The notes below the pieces were generated by a model. That model was not told the DNA's origin. It ran no database searches and worked only from the letters and a program-made list of their open reading frames with translations. Both the position numbers and the translations under genes were made by a program. From IMG/VR virus record IMGVR_UViG_3300017763_000077, positions 1 to 34,443 of that record: a DNA stretch of 34,443 nt. The stretch is one strand, 5' to 3'. Of the stretch, positions 6,501-13,513 are shown piece after piece; position 1 is the stretch's first letter; every line of letters starts with the position of its first letter. The DNA is from a virus.

Positions 6501-9048
6501 TCTTAAATTCTGTTATACCATCTTGAATAGCATCAAACTCTTGCTTTAACTCTAAAAGCTTTTTATCTTTATCTTTATTGGACAATAAATCATTGTCTCT
6601 AATTTCTGCGGCATCTAGTCTTATATCTTCTTGTCTAGTTATAGCACTAATAAACTCTTTAGCTGCAGCTGGAGACAAGGTTTTGGCTTTAGCATCGATA
6701 GCTGAAACCTCTAAATCTATAAGCGATTGAAGTTCTTCTATTCTACCGCTGTTGTCTTCAATTAACTTTTGTTTTTGAAACTGCACGTTTTGCGATATAG
6801 ATTTTCCTCTTGACAAAAGATCGTTTTTTCTTTGTAAATCTCTTTGTTCTAATCTAAGTGTTCTTATTTGTTCTTTTTGCTTAGCGTCAGAAAACTGTGA
6901 AAGGTACATACCTTTAAAAACAGGTACAGATCCTAAAGTAGTACCAAGCATTAAGCCTGAAAACATAGCATGATCAACACCTTCTAATGGATCTCTACCG
7001 CTTAATATATTTTGAGTGAATTGAGTTAAACCTTCACCGACAGGCTCGGCTACAACACCAACAAGATTATTTTGTGTGACCAAGTTTTTCTTTACATACT
7101 CTTTAACGCCGTTACCAAACATAGCGTTTTTACTAGTGTTAGTTAGCAACGCACTTTTAGCATTTTTTATTAGCATATAAGTTGGAGCAGCACCAAATAT
7201 TGTTTCAGCACCAGCGTAACCTAACGATGTAAGCCACTTTTTAGCTTTAGATGTTGGAACAGCGTCTGGTTCTTGATCTTCACGAATCATGTCACTGTAC
7301 TGGCTACCAAAAGAAGAAGTGCCTATTAATCCCCAACCAGCAGGTGTTGCTAGCGCGGCATATACATGTAGTTGATTAGCTAATTCCTGAGCAGCAAAAG
7401 AGCCAAAGTTATCTAATGAACTAAAAGCATCGTCAAACTCTACATCTTTCTTGTATGACTCTCTTATATTTCTTACTTTATCTTTAAACTTTAACTGAGC
7501 TTCATCATCCACACTAGAATCACCAAAAAACTTAGCTGTACCATAACCAGCGTCTACAGCTAACTCTAAAAAGCCTAGGCTAGCGTCAACAAAAAACTCT
7601 TCTACACCATTATAATTTCTCTTTAATAAGTCTAATTGCTCGGGTGTTCTGTCTACAAAACCTTTTTCAACGTCGGTAACCAGTTCATTGTTTAAGTCTA
7701 CGTAGTTTTTATAAAGATCGTTATACTCTTTGTAGTCTTGTTGATATTTAGCAAAAACAGTTTCTGGTATTTGCTTGCCACTTTCTAAAGTTACTAATCC
7801 TTCACCTGATTGCATTGGTGTTTTAGAGTAATCGTAATCTTCGTCTTCAAATCGCTCTATTGTAGTGGCTAGCCTATTAGCAAGCTCTCCATTATCAAGC
7901 TGTTCTTTCAAAAGCTCTCTATATGTTAGTTTTGACGCGTATTGTTTTTTGTACTGTTCCGCACCTACTTCAAGACTTTTTTTAACCATCTTTTTAACCT
8001 CTGGACTAACATAATCAAGATCGTCTAACTCTTCAAGCACTTTTTCTTGGTTTAAATTCCAAGCCTTATTATTTGCGTTTCTAACAAGTATTTCTTTAGC
8101 CTTGTTTTTTACGTCATCTTCAGTTATAGTAGAGGGATTTTCGCTAGTCTGTTGTAGTATTTTTCGAGCTTCAGCTAACTCTTTTTTGTAAGGCTGTGTT
8201 TTTTTAACATAACTTCTTGGAGCGGCTCCAAACTTAAGGTCTAATCCACCTCCTTGAAATACTTTAACCTCTTCTTCTTTAACGCTAAATAAGTCTTCTT
8301 TGTCAAATGTTTCGTTAATTTGATTTAGCTGATCTTCTGTGGGAGCGGTTGTCTCAAGGTGCTTTTTGAAACTTTTGACATTTTTAGCTTCTTGCTGTAG
8401 CTCTAGTTTGTCTGTTCCTGAAGTAGAGTTTTCATCTAAAAAAGTAGTTAAGTCTTTGTAAGCTTTTTCGTAAGCTTTGTTTTTGTTTTGATAAGCAATT
8501 AACAAGCTTTTTTCTGAGGTGTTTAAAGCTTCAGATCCTTGCTCTTCAAACTTTTTTACAGCCTCTAAAGTTCTACGACTATCTTCGCCTTCAAGAATAA
8601 AACCACCGTCAATGTTAAACTCTATTTTCGTCGACTTATCTCCTTTGCTAACTTTTATAGCGTTAAAAGATTTACGATCACCAATAATATTTGTTTCTTC
8701 AAATTTAAAACCAGGATATCTAGCTATTAAGTCACCGATAGCGTCTTCTTCAGTTCTATCAAAAAAACTATAGTCTAATTTAGTCTTTTCGCCAAAGAAG
8801 TCAGTAGGTACTTCTGGGCGCATCCAATCATATTTATTTTGTTTTGGTGACTCCGAAAAAGTATCTTCCAAGCTGGATGCCGTATCTACTTGACTCGCAG
8901 TTGCATCCTCTGTCTGAGAGCCGTTTGTCTTTTCCACAAGACCTTTCTTTTTCATAGCTTTAATATACTCGTTAAAGTCCATGTTATATTCTTTAGCTTT
9001 ACCTTGTAGTGTTTCTAAAGTAAACTCTTCGCCGTTAATTTCGTACAT
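547..9048 (-). CDS. Giant 2833-aa multidomain virion protein (polyvalent-type; zincin, sigma-region-2-like and HAD domains)
   Basis: This single 8.5-kb frame is probably an internal virion protein ejected with the DNA. Seen in order: a short N-terminal region (1-40); hydrophobic and amphipathic stretches (about 490-510, 550-580, 605-630, 690-712); a charged coiled coil (about 715-960); a zincin-like site HELQH at 1016-1020; a stretch resembling sigma-70 region 2 (about 1197-1285); an unassigned core with WEHAMPA (1803-1809); a HAD phosphatase-like domain (about 1942-2110: D1948 and D1950 in DFDETL, T2027 in LTAR, D2083 and D2084); a large C-terminal region with hydrophobic helices (about 2150-2760); a basic Lys/Glu/Ala helix; and a C2808/C2818/C2829/H2832 cluster. 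The motif FSK recurs at 1170, 1565, 1914 and 2112, mostly near domain edges. It follows two putative internal proteins and precedes the lysis cassette. The giant-protein role comes from architecture and position; the enzyme activities are inferred from motifs. Confidence 0.9.
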   Translation of the reverse strand: MYEINGEEFTLETLQGKAKEYNMDFNEYIKAMKKKGLVEKTNGSQTEDATASQVDTASSLEDTFSESPKQNKYDWMRPEVPTDFFGEKTKLDYSFFDRTEEDAIGDLIARYPGFKFEETNIIGDRKSFNAIKVSKGDKSTKIEFNIDGGFILEGEDSRRTLEAVKKFEEQGSEALNTSEKSLLIAYQNKNKAYEKAYKDLTTFLDENSTSGTDKLELQQEAKNVKSFKKHLETTAPTEDQLNQINETFDKEDLFSVKEEEVKVFQGGGLDLKFGAAPRSYVKKTQPYKKELAEARKILQQTSENPSTITEDDVKNKAKEILVRNANNKAWNLNQEKVLEELDDLDYVSPEVKKMVKKSLEVGAEQYKKQYASKLTYRELLKEQLDNGELANRLATTIERFEDEDYDYSKTPMQSGEGLVTLESGKQIPETVFAKYQQDYKEYNDLYKNYVDLNNELVTDVEKGFVDRTPEQLDLLKRNYNGVEEFFVDASLGFLELAVDAGYGTAKFFGDSSVDDEAQLKFKDKVRNIRESYKKDVEFDDAFSSLDNFGSFAAQELANQLHVYAALATPAGWGLIGTSSFGSQYSDMIREDQEPDAVPTSKAKKWLTSLGYAGAETIFGAAPTYMLIKNAKSALLTNTSKNAMFGNGVKEYVKKNLVTQNNLVGVVAEPVGEGLTQFTQNILSGRDPLEGVDHAMFSGLMLGTTLGSVPVFKGMYLSQFSDAKQKEQIRTLRLEQRDLQRKNDLLSRGKSISQNVQFQKQKLIEDNSGRIEELQSLIDLEVSAIDAKAKTLSPAAAKEFISAITRQEDIRLDAAEIRDNDLLSNKDKDKKLLELKQEFDAIQDGITEFKKSKTWNNNFSIFKGRKENEAEVKRIREEAELALLEQDGITDPSNEQIDEKARIVYNTEQIKKDIAKKTKRKTTALRNTLVSHDTTEKTKEYLDKIADDKIKVIQNSGLTDAQKNNAIESVKAEAENNKSEVDNGAHGFMQMDADGNFVSVVNIENMAKADRLETKTHELQHVLFSDAIGFNPKSFAPLSDAILEWTKANNQDVYKRINAFAERRNDGSLLEQEVVAVFFEEVAAGNINLNTKKNSTFSGMLGYLVGKGVEESSDIDINLAGETDAIKFLVGIANKVKNDQLTLADLSDIKKNKIIQEIRKGKVEKTGQTQFSKAQYSEMFTPEQLVEIIKSPSTSLTDRRTAEEALVDQFDLLALKALKYDTRKGDIRREDVLAEARVFFPGILERFNPATSKFSTYVTSNMGPKQQQIYEATKRLARDAESLDKEGAQQVPDDVDIDNAIDGIEETNNKPPKTNVLNIGRVRNTNADILRNTKVKEGDSFKQVLDLTNPKGNTGKNASTIFQVPASKILDKDANGKAISANLTYAKKFVDGIPEQSEAGNIQNFFNDKQAVGDFIRILPKENVTEQDADVNKVGENIEVERDVYGNAIGLPNSVLNYFYEPKVVNGKRVRSKGKTSQVPVWKLKEKFIGRPSAELIAQVQRDIGITPRGELNLYNRTPIGQLLKGMAKTMAMQVTLSGAQRNLDIQGASPLSISRVTAAQSKLAFSKAFKMVDSFIDSSDNIELNFTPDEAASVDKVLSFHTNSKTYDFKDKDSVDDFWKDAEEILIPTLPKELVTSGFFFKSNRILRGNAKKQIDVDGVTMSIEDYYKQQRDVVFAKKDLKYGEAFTGAGANYKYGIKYGTYFGKTPKEIEQTNTKGRKIRGTKKDAVIMNVQQINEMHLSMHRQMWQRINGSIRANPNKNAPIWGNFFAFVGNNAEHPHRMGAEFIGWTKKPKGKDGKLYEWEHAMPATRAYLYLLHTSLGGFNFDNAYDLIQQNYKLIALDNYDDKVKLKGAKRNTSMGEGWTMVDNWFDRYFDEIVGNIEGGIDPQGIQHVKGKSLGEELKINADGKSMFSKPGFNKGLTLSKTTNNFRAYNKDTRSRGMSTFDFDETLIIDGENFVTATKDGEVVKIPSDKWPIDGPKYADEGYSFDFSDFVNVRGGKEGPLLQKMKNQIRKYGSNNVFVLTARMQEAAKPIHEWLKSQGINIPFENITGLGNSKGEAKAEWMLEKFSEGYNDMYFVDDALPNVKAVKDVLDQLDIKSKVVQAKIQFSKDMNLEFNKMIERKKGVGAKKVFSSVVGKKRGKNIGKYRFFIPPSADDFAGLLYDFYGKGKQGDRDMEFMKKALLDPFARADREMSIARMSILDDYKTLRKELPNVKKKLGKIIDKDTGFTFDNAVRVYLFDKAGYEVPGISKRDLAYLKNVVNTDQDLKTFADALGLISKKKEGYIKPGENWSVETVASDLENIVNKIGRKQYLAEFIENKNIIFSPENMNKIEAVYGTRFRSALEDSLYRMENGTNRSAGRSYGQSWTNWVNGSVGAIMFFNARSAVLQTLSTVNFINYDDNNIFAAGKALANQKQYWSDFSTLFNSDFLKARRAGLQINVNEAELANAVAGAQNKAKAALAYLLKKGFLPTQIADSFAIASGGSTFYRNRINTYVKQGMDQKAAEEKAFLDFQEIAQETQQSSRPDRISQQQASPLGRLILAFANTPMQYNRLIKKAALDLANGRGDWRSNMSRILYYGAIQNVIFASLQQAIFALSFDDEDDEKVLDQKTMRVLNGTIDTLLRGSGVTGAAVATIKNVILEIMEQSEKGFRADYGEVIVEGLQVSPPMGSKARKVYGALKTYKFNREVMGEMDTFDYNNPIWDAVGNVTSATTNVPLDRLIRKTDNIREAFNQENSAMQRMFLTLGWSAWDLRVGERVVVNKGKDNEYVKFLPLKQQAQKEAEKKADEKARKEKRAKQQRCTKIKSDGTRCKLMVDKPKKRCHFHD

Positions 9049-9059
9049 ATTATTTAATT

Positions 9060-10214
9060 TTAAAATGGATTAAGTATATCTTTTGTGTCGTTTTTAACAC
9101 CTTTTAATCTAGGTAGAGGTATTCTAGCAAACTTAGCTAAATCCTGCAAAGACATAGATTTAAAACCTTCTAGGTCTGCGCCTTTAGTTCTAGATACCAA
9201 TTTATATTTACCTTTATTTTTTTCATCTGGAACTATAACGATATATTTATCTTCTTCATCTCCAGTAATATCAGATAATACTGCTGGAACTCCATCGTTT
9301 ATAGCATTAATAAATGTTTCTTCGTCTATACTTTCTTTAGAACTAATGTTCTTTTCATCTAAAGGTGGAGCATAGTTATCATTGATTACCATATCAGTAA
9401 AAAAGTCTACCATATTATCTTTAGTAGCTCCAGGTATATTTTTGTACACAGTATCACCTTCTGTATCTCCGTAAAAGCCCATATTAAAAACTTCATCAGC
9501 AAAACCTTCGTTAGCAAAAAGCTTTCCAAGCTCACCTTTTACATATCTTTGTAGATAAGCTTTATCCTCTCCAGCTCTACCTAACTTTCTAACATTAACA
9601 CCTATTTTATCTATAGCATCAGTAGCCGCAACATTTCTAGTTGGTGTTTTCTTGTAGTCTCTCCAAGAAATTTTATCACCAAAACCATCGTTTATAAACG
9701 CTCCGTCATCTGTAAATTCTACGTTATTGAAAGTGCTACCGTCAATAATAGCAGTTCTTCTTGAATCAGCATTATCGTCACCCACAAAACCTACTACGCC
9801 TTTACTTTCATTATCAAGTTCGTACTGTCTTATTTGCTTAGCTACAACTAGATCTTCGTAGTTTCTGTTCATTACAGCCTTTACATTTTCCATACCTTCT
9901 ACGGCATCGACGTACTCTTGGCTACTTGTATTGCCAGAATATCTACTAGCCTGGTCTGCAAAGTCTATATACTCTTGTTTTTTGTCTTTTAAAAAGGTAG
10001 TTAGTTTGGCTTTAGCTTCCGCTGGTATTAAATCAAACTCGTAGTTGTCAGGTATATTGCTAACAAAGTTTTCGCGAGCCTCTTTATTTCTTTCAGTTAT
10101 TTCACCAACCTGTTTTTGTATAGGATCAGTAAAGCCTGATATATCGCTTTTAGCCATTCTAGCTCCAGCTTTCGCTCTTTCTAACCCTAATGCTGCTTGT
10201 ACTATATCTGCCAT
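9060..10214 (-). CDS. Putative internal virion (cargo) protein, 384 aa
   Basis: A soluble, acidic-to-neutral protein with a helical N-terminal third (starts MADIVQAALGLERAKAGARM, Ala- and Lys-rich) and a mixed C-terminal part containing a short beta-rich stretch (DKYIVIVPDEKNKGKYKLVS). There is no signal peptide and no membrane segment. It lies between a Q-rich helical protein and the giant multidomain protein, 5 and 11 bases from them, the usual place for proteins packaged in the head or tail lumen and ejected with DNA in podoviruses. I do not recognise a catalytic motif. The role is inferred from position; a tail-associated structural protein is equally possible. Confidence 0.6.
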   Translation of the reverse strand: MADIVQAALGLERAKAGARMAKSDISGFTDPIQKQVGEITERNKEARENFVSNIPDNYEFDLIPAEAKAKLTTFLKDKKQEYIDFADQASRYSGNTSSQEYVDAVEGMENVKAVMNRNYEDLVVAKQIRQYELDNESKGVVGFVGDDNADSRRTAIIDGSTFNNVEFTDDGAFINDGFGDKISWRDYKKTPTRNVAATDAIDKIGVNVRKLGRAGEDKAYLQRYVKGELGKLFANEGFADEVFNMGFYGDTEGDTVYKNIPGATKDNMVDFFTDMVINDNYAPPLDEKNISSKESIDEETFINAINDGVPAVLSDITGDEEDKYIVIVPDEKNKGKYKLVSRTKGADLEGFKSMSLQDLAKFARIPLPRLKGVKNDTKDILNPF

Positions 10215-10219
10215 ATCTA

Positions 10220-10885
10220 CTATTCTTTAAATAAACCAGCGTCAGTCGCTGAAATTCCAGCCGAAGCTATTTGACCTAGTCCACCAATCATTTGTTGACG
10301 AGCACTGGCTGCTTCTCCAAAAGCAACGCCTGCTTTACCAGCTTCGATAGCGTACAAGTCTGTTAATCTTTGTCTTTCTTGTTGGCGAACCATCTCATCG
10401 CCTCTCATTTGCATTTCTTGTATTCTAGCTTGCTCTTGTAGTTGTTGTTCCTGTATAGCTTGTTCTTGCTGTGATATTTGAGCACCCATTTTTTCCGCTT
10501 GAACAGCGCCTTGCCTAGCCATCGATTGAGCTAAAGCTGCTATACCAGAACCTCCAGCAGCTCCTCTTAATCCTTGCAGTATGTCTGCTTGTTGCTGCGC
10601 TAGTTGTTGTTGTTGAAATTCTTGAGCTTGAGTATCAACACGCATACCTTCGTATACATTTTGCATGCCTTCATAAGGATTAACGTACTCTTCAGTCTTG
10701 TAAGCTTCTAAATAAGGAGCTGCAGCTTGTTCAGCTTCTAAAGCTCTACGTCTAGCTCTTCTCTCTTGTTTACGCCCACTAATAGCACCAATTAATCCTG
10801 TAGCGGCAGATATTGCGGCTGGAGCCCAAACTGGAAGAACTTTCATTGGGGATGAGCCTACGTATTTTTTTAAACTTTTCTTCAT
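10220..10885 (-). CDS. Q-rich helical internal virion protein (T7 gp14-like in organisation)
   Basis: A 221-aa protein with a short basic N-terminus, one Ala/Gly-rich hydrophobic segment (about 18-36, PVWAPAAISAATGLIGAISG), an Arg-rich patch (KQERRARRRALEAEQ), then a long Gln/Ala coiled coil interrupted by a Gly-rich hinge (RGAAGGSGIAALAQSMARQG). It ends in a second small Ala/Gly hydrophobic stretch. This layout is typical of the small ejection or internal-core proteins of podoviruses such as T7 gp14, which insert into the host envelope during DNA entry. The stop is TAG. An internal Met at residue 14 is an alternative start. The ejection role is inferred from composition and from its place before the other two putative internal proteins. 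Confidence 0.6.
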   Translation of the reverse strand: MKKSLKKYVGSSPMKVLPVWAPAAISAATGLIGAISGRKQERRARRRALEAEQAAAPYLEAYKTEEYVNPYEGMQNVYEGMRVDTQAQEFQQQQLAQQQADILQGLRGAAGGSGIAALAQSMARQGAVQAEKMGAQISQQEQAIQEQQLQEQARIQEMQMRGDEMVRQQERQRLTDLYAIEAGKAGVAFGEAASARQQMIGGLGQIASAGISATDAGLFKE

Positions 10886-10921
10886 ATTATATTGTTATTT
10901 AATAATCACACTCTAGGGTGC

Positions 10922-11281
10922 TTATTTACTGCTTTCTACAACATCTACACCGACGCTAAACAATTCAGCTTCTGCCGTAGAGTTGTTTCTAAGCTCAGTC
11001 AAAGCAAAGTAACCTTTTAAAGTGCTAAGATTAACCTCATTGTTTTTGCTAAATAATATGAACGATCCTACAACTGGAGCATCAATAGCTTGAGGTACAT
11101 TTTGAACCTGTATAGAGTTAGCTGATATAGAAGAACAATCACCAAGCTTTATTATATCGTCAAAAGTATTTGTCGTTATACTACCCTTACCAGAGCTTAC
11201 TGGGTTACAGTAATACACTATATCACCAACTTGTAGCGATGTGTTAAGCGCATTAGGAAATTGTAATTCAATTATTGCCAT
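10922..11281 (-). CDS. Small beta-rich tail-module protein, unknown function
   Basis: A 119-aa protein with alternating hydrophobic residues, two Cys (in YYCNP and GDCSS) and no membrane segment, so it is predicted to be a small all-beta soluble protein. A barrel-like motif NTSLQVGDIVYYCN occurs near the N-terminus (residues 13-26). It sits between the BACON-containing tail protein and the Q-rich internal protein, with 18- and 36-base spacers. Position suggests a minor virion component, perhaps decorating the tail. I cannot assign a family. Confidence 0.6.
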   Translation of the reverse strand: MAIIELQFPNALNTSLQVGDIVYYCNPVSSGKGSITTNTFDDIIKLGDCSSISANSIQVQNVPQAIDAPVVGSFILFSKNNEVNLSTLKGYFALTELRNNSTAEAELFSVGVDVVESSK

Positions 11282-11299
11282 TTTATCGGTTTTATTATA

Positions 11300-13504
11300 T
11301 TATTCTGTAAAGTCAACGTTATATACATATGACTGAGCTATGTTTTGGCCTTTTGGAGTTGTATATCCAATATCATTAGCATGATAAACCATTATTCTTT
11401 GAGTTCTTAGGTCATTAGCGTCAGCATCTGTAAAGCTGTTTATTACTAAATCAACTTTATGTGTATACGGCTCACCTGTTACAACTTGAACTTCTCCAAC
11501 TTGCACAAAATCATCAACATTATTGTATTCACCTACAACATTGTTTACGTTGTTATTAGATATTTCAGGATTATCCCAAGACTTAGCTGGGGCTAAAACA
11601 ACAACTGGTGTTGGTGTTCCAGTAGCGCTAGAGGTTAACCTTAAAGTTGCTATTTGCTGGTTAGTACCAAAAGATGATCCTCCAGGTATACTTGTAACAA
11701 GCGTGTCTGTAGTTGAGTCAAAAATACCTTGAGTAAAAGTAACTTCATCAAACGTAGTGGCGTCACCATCAAAAGACACTCTAAGCGTCGCTGATCTAGA
11801 CGTAAGACTTGCATCTGTTGTAGTGGCGTTTATAGTCATAGTGTAAATATACATTCCCTTATATATATTACCCATCTGTCCAGTAGTTGGTGAGCTTATA
11901 GATGATGGTAGATATAACCAGCCTGCATCACCACTTCCTACCGCAATACTTATATCATCTATAGATATTGATCCCGAAGTTGAAGCAAATTTTATTTCTA
12001 TAGGTACATAGTTATTTCCATTTTCAACATTAACTATAGGGTAGTCGCTAGAGCCGCTAGTAAAAGATACGTTAGTACTAGGCGTGTATATATCTACAAA
12101 GTTAGAAGTAGGAGCTTGAGTTATAGTTATAGTGTCGTCTGGTGTGCCAGAATCATTATACTCGTTAGTAACTGTTATAGTACCTGTTCTAGCAGAACCT
12201 GTTAAATTTACTGCTAGATCTGCATCAAAATAAGTGCTACCAAAATTACCGCCTTGTAAAAGACCTCCAAATTCAACAGCGGTAGAAGACGGTGCAGTTA
12301 TCCAAGCATCTGATGCTGTCAAAGTATTATTTATCGTTGTGCTTTGTAATTGTATTTTAGCGGTCGTAGGATTATAAACGCTAAAAAACTCCTTGCTAAC
12401 AAACTTGGCTTCTGGAGATCTTAGTACTGATCCTTCACCAAAAGCTATATTAACGTTATCTTCAGCGACTATAGTAGACCCAGAAAACCAATTAACAGAA
12501 ACTTCTTTAGCTATTATTTGACCTAATTCATTTTCTATTGAGTTTTGTAAGCCTACTGCGTGACCAGCGTTTGTAGCCTCTTCGTTAAAAACAACTTGAG
12601 GTTGGGCGTCTGCGCCGTAAAACTTGCCATCGTAAGATGATAGTTTGACTTTATAAAGATCGTTGTTTTGGTCGCCTGGAAAAACGCCTGTTATTAAAAA
12701 TCTAGACCTAATCGGTGATGTTGATAACAAATCATTACTTATAGTTAAAGCTGGATTTACATCAGAAAAACTAACAACTTCTGTTTGGTCGTCAACTCTA
12801 GTTATACTTATATTACTCATTTGAAGTGTTTTTCCAGCAGCACCTTTAGCGTAGAAATAAATAGCGTTTGCTCTAGTGCTTGGATTATTTACAGTTAAAT
12901 TAACTTCATGAGTGCCGTTTTCTATTGGAATGACTGTATCAGAATCGGAATAAAAATGATCACCAAAAGGAGCAAGCTTAAAAAACTCTCCGTTGTTCAT
13001 GTTTGAGTTTGATATAGTATACGTTAGCTTAAAAACTTGGTTGTCCTCAGAGCTTGGTGGCCATAATCCTGCCGAGCCACCATACGTAAAAGCATTTGTA
13101 CTATTGTATGTTAAAACACCTGTGGACTCGTTAAATTCTAAATCTCCACTTAAAAACGATATTCCAGGAAAGTAGTTGTTAGTGTCTGGATTTAGATTTT
13201 TATCATGATAAACATTTAGTATTGAGTAGTATGGCTTTGGAAGAGAAGATGGAACAGCAAAAGACAAGTCTATAGCTGGAAGTGTTGTATCTTCAGTTAT
13301 GTTTTGTGTTATCCAGTTTATAGTTCCTATAACAGTATTGTCCAAGCTATCTGCGCTTGAGCTATCGCTAAATGTTATTGAAGAATAATAAGAAGTAGCG
13401 CCTATAGTTGGAAATTGGCTAGCGTTTATCGCGTACCCTGGTGCAGGCTCTATCTCAAAAGTTGTCGTGCCGTCAATATTAGTTATATTGTATAGATTTA
13501 CCAT
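11300..13504 (-). CDS. Tail protein with two BACON-like domains and a jelly-roll module
   Basis: A 734-aa Ser/Thr/Asn-rich beta protein. Residues about 75-240 look like a carbohydrate-binding-type jelly roll ending in MSNISITRVDD, a signature that recurs in the 797-aa tail protein of this window. Residues about 380-466 fit the BACON fold: a WITAPS start, LAVNLTGSARTGTITVT, then DTITITQAP. A second, more diverged BACON-like unit spans about 480-596 (AGWLYLPSS, SATLRVSFDG, VTFTQGIF). BACON domains are typical of Bacteroidota surface proteins and are known in crAssphage, where they are thought to bind glycans or mucin. The gene follows the stabilization protein by 9 bases, so it is probably a tail-surface or tail-tip protein. 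Binding specificity is unknown. Confidence 0.75.
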   Translation of the reverse strand: MVNLYNITNIDGTTTFEIEPAPGYAINASQFPTIGATSYYSSITFSDSSSADSLDNTVIGTINWITQNITEDTTLPAIDLSFAVPSSLPKPYYSILNVYHDKNLNPDTNNYFPGISFLSGDLEFNESTGVLTYNSTNAFTYGGSAGLWPPSSEDNQVFKLTYTISNSNMNNGEFFKLAPFGDHFYSDSDTVIPIENGTHEVNLTVNNPSTRANAIYFYAKGAAGKTLQMSNISITRVDDQTEVVSFSDVNPALTISNDLLSTSPIRSRFLITGVFPGDQNNDLYKVKLSSYDGKFYGADAQPQVVFNEEATNAGHAVGLQNSIENELGQIIAKEVSVNWFSGSTIVAEDNVNIAFGEGSVLRSPEAKFVSKEFFSVYNPTTAKIQLQSTTINNTLTASDAWITAPSSTAVEFGGLLQGGNFGSTYFDADLAVNLTGSARTGTITVTNEYNDSGTPDDTITITQAPTSNFVDIYTPSTNVSFTSGSSDYPIVNVENGNNYVPIEIKFASTSGSISIDDISIAVGSGDAGWLYLPSSISSPTTGQMGNIYKGMYIYTMTINATTTDASLTSRSATLRVSFDGDATTFDEVTFTQGIFDSTTDTLVTSIPGGSSFGTNQQIATLRLTSSATGTPTPVVVLAPAKSWDNPEISNNNVNNVVGEYNNVDDFVQVGEVQVVTGEPYTHKVDLVINSFTDADANDLRTQRIMVYHANDIGYTTPKGQNIAQSYVYNVDFTE

Positions 13505-13513
13505 TATCAGTTG

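Noticed and set aside
547-9048. Giant protein as a virion RNA polymerase
   Set aside because: No DxDGD-like catalytic motif or other polymerase signature could be found by reading the translation.
10886-10921. Near-palindrome CACCCTAGAGTG as a terminator or operator
   Set aside because: Only a 3-bp closing stem with an internal mismatch and no U tract; too weak to call.
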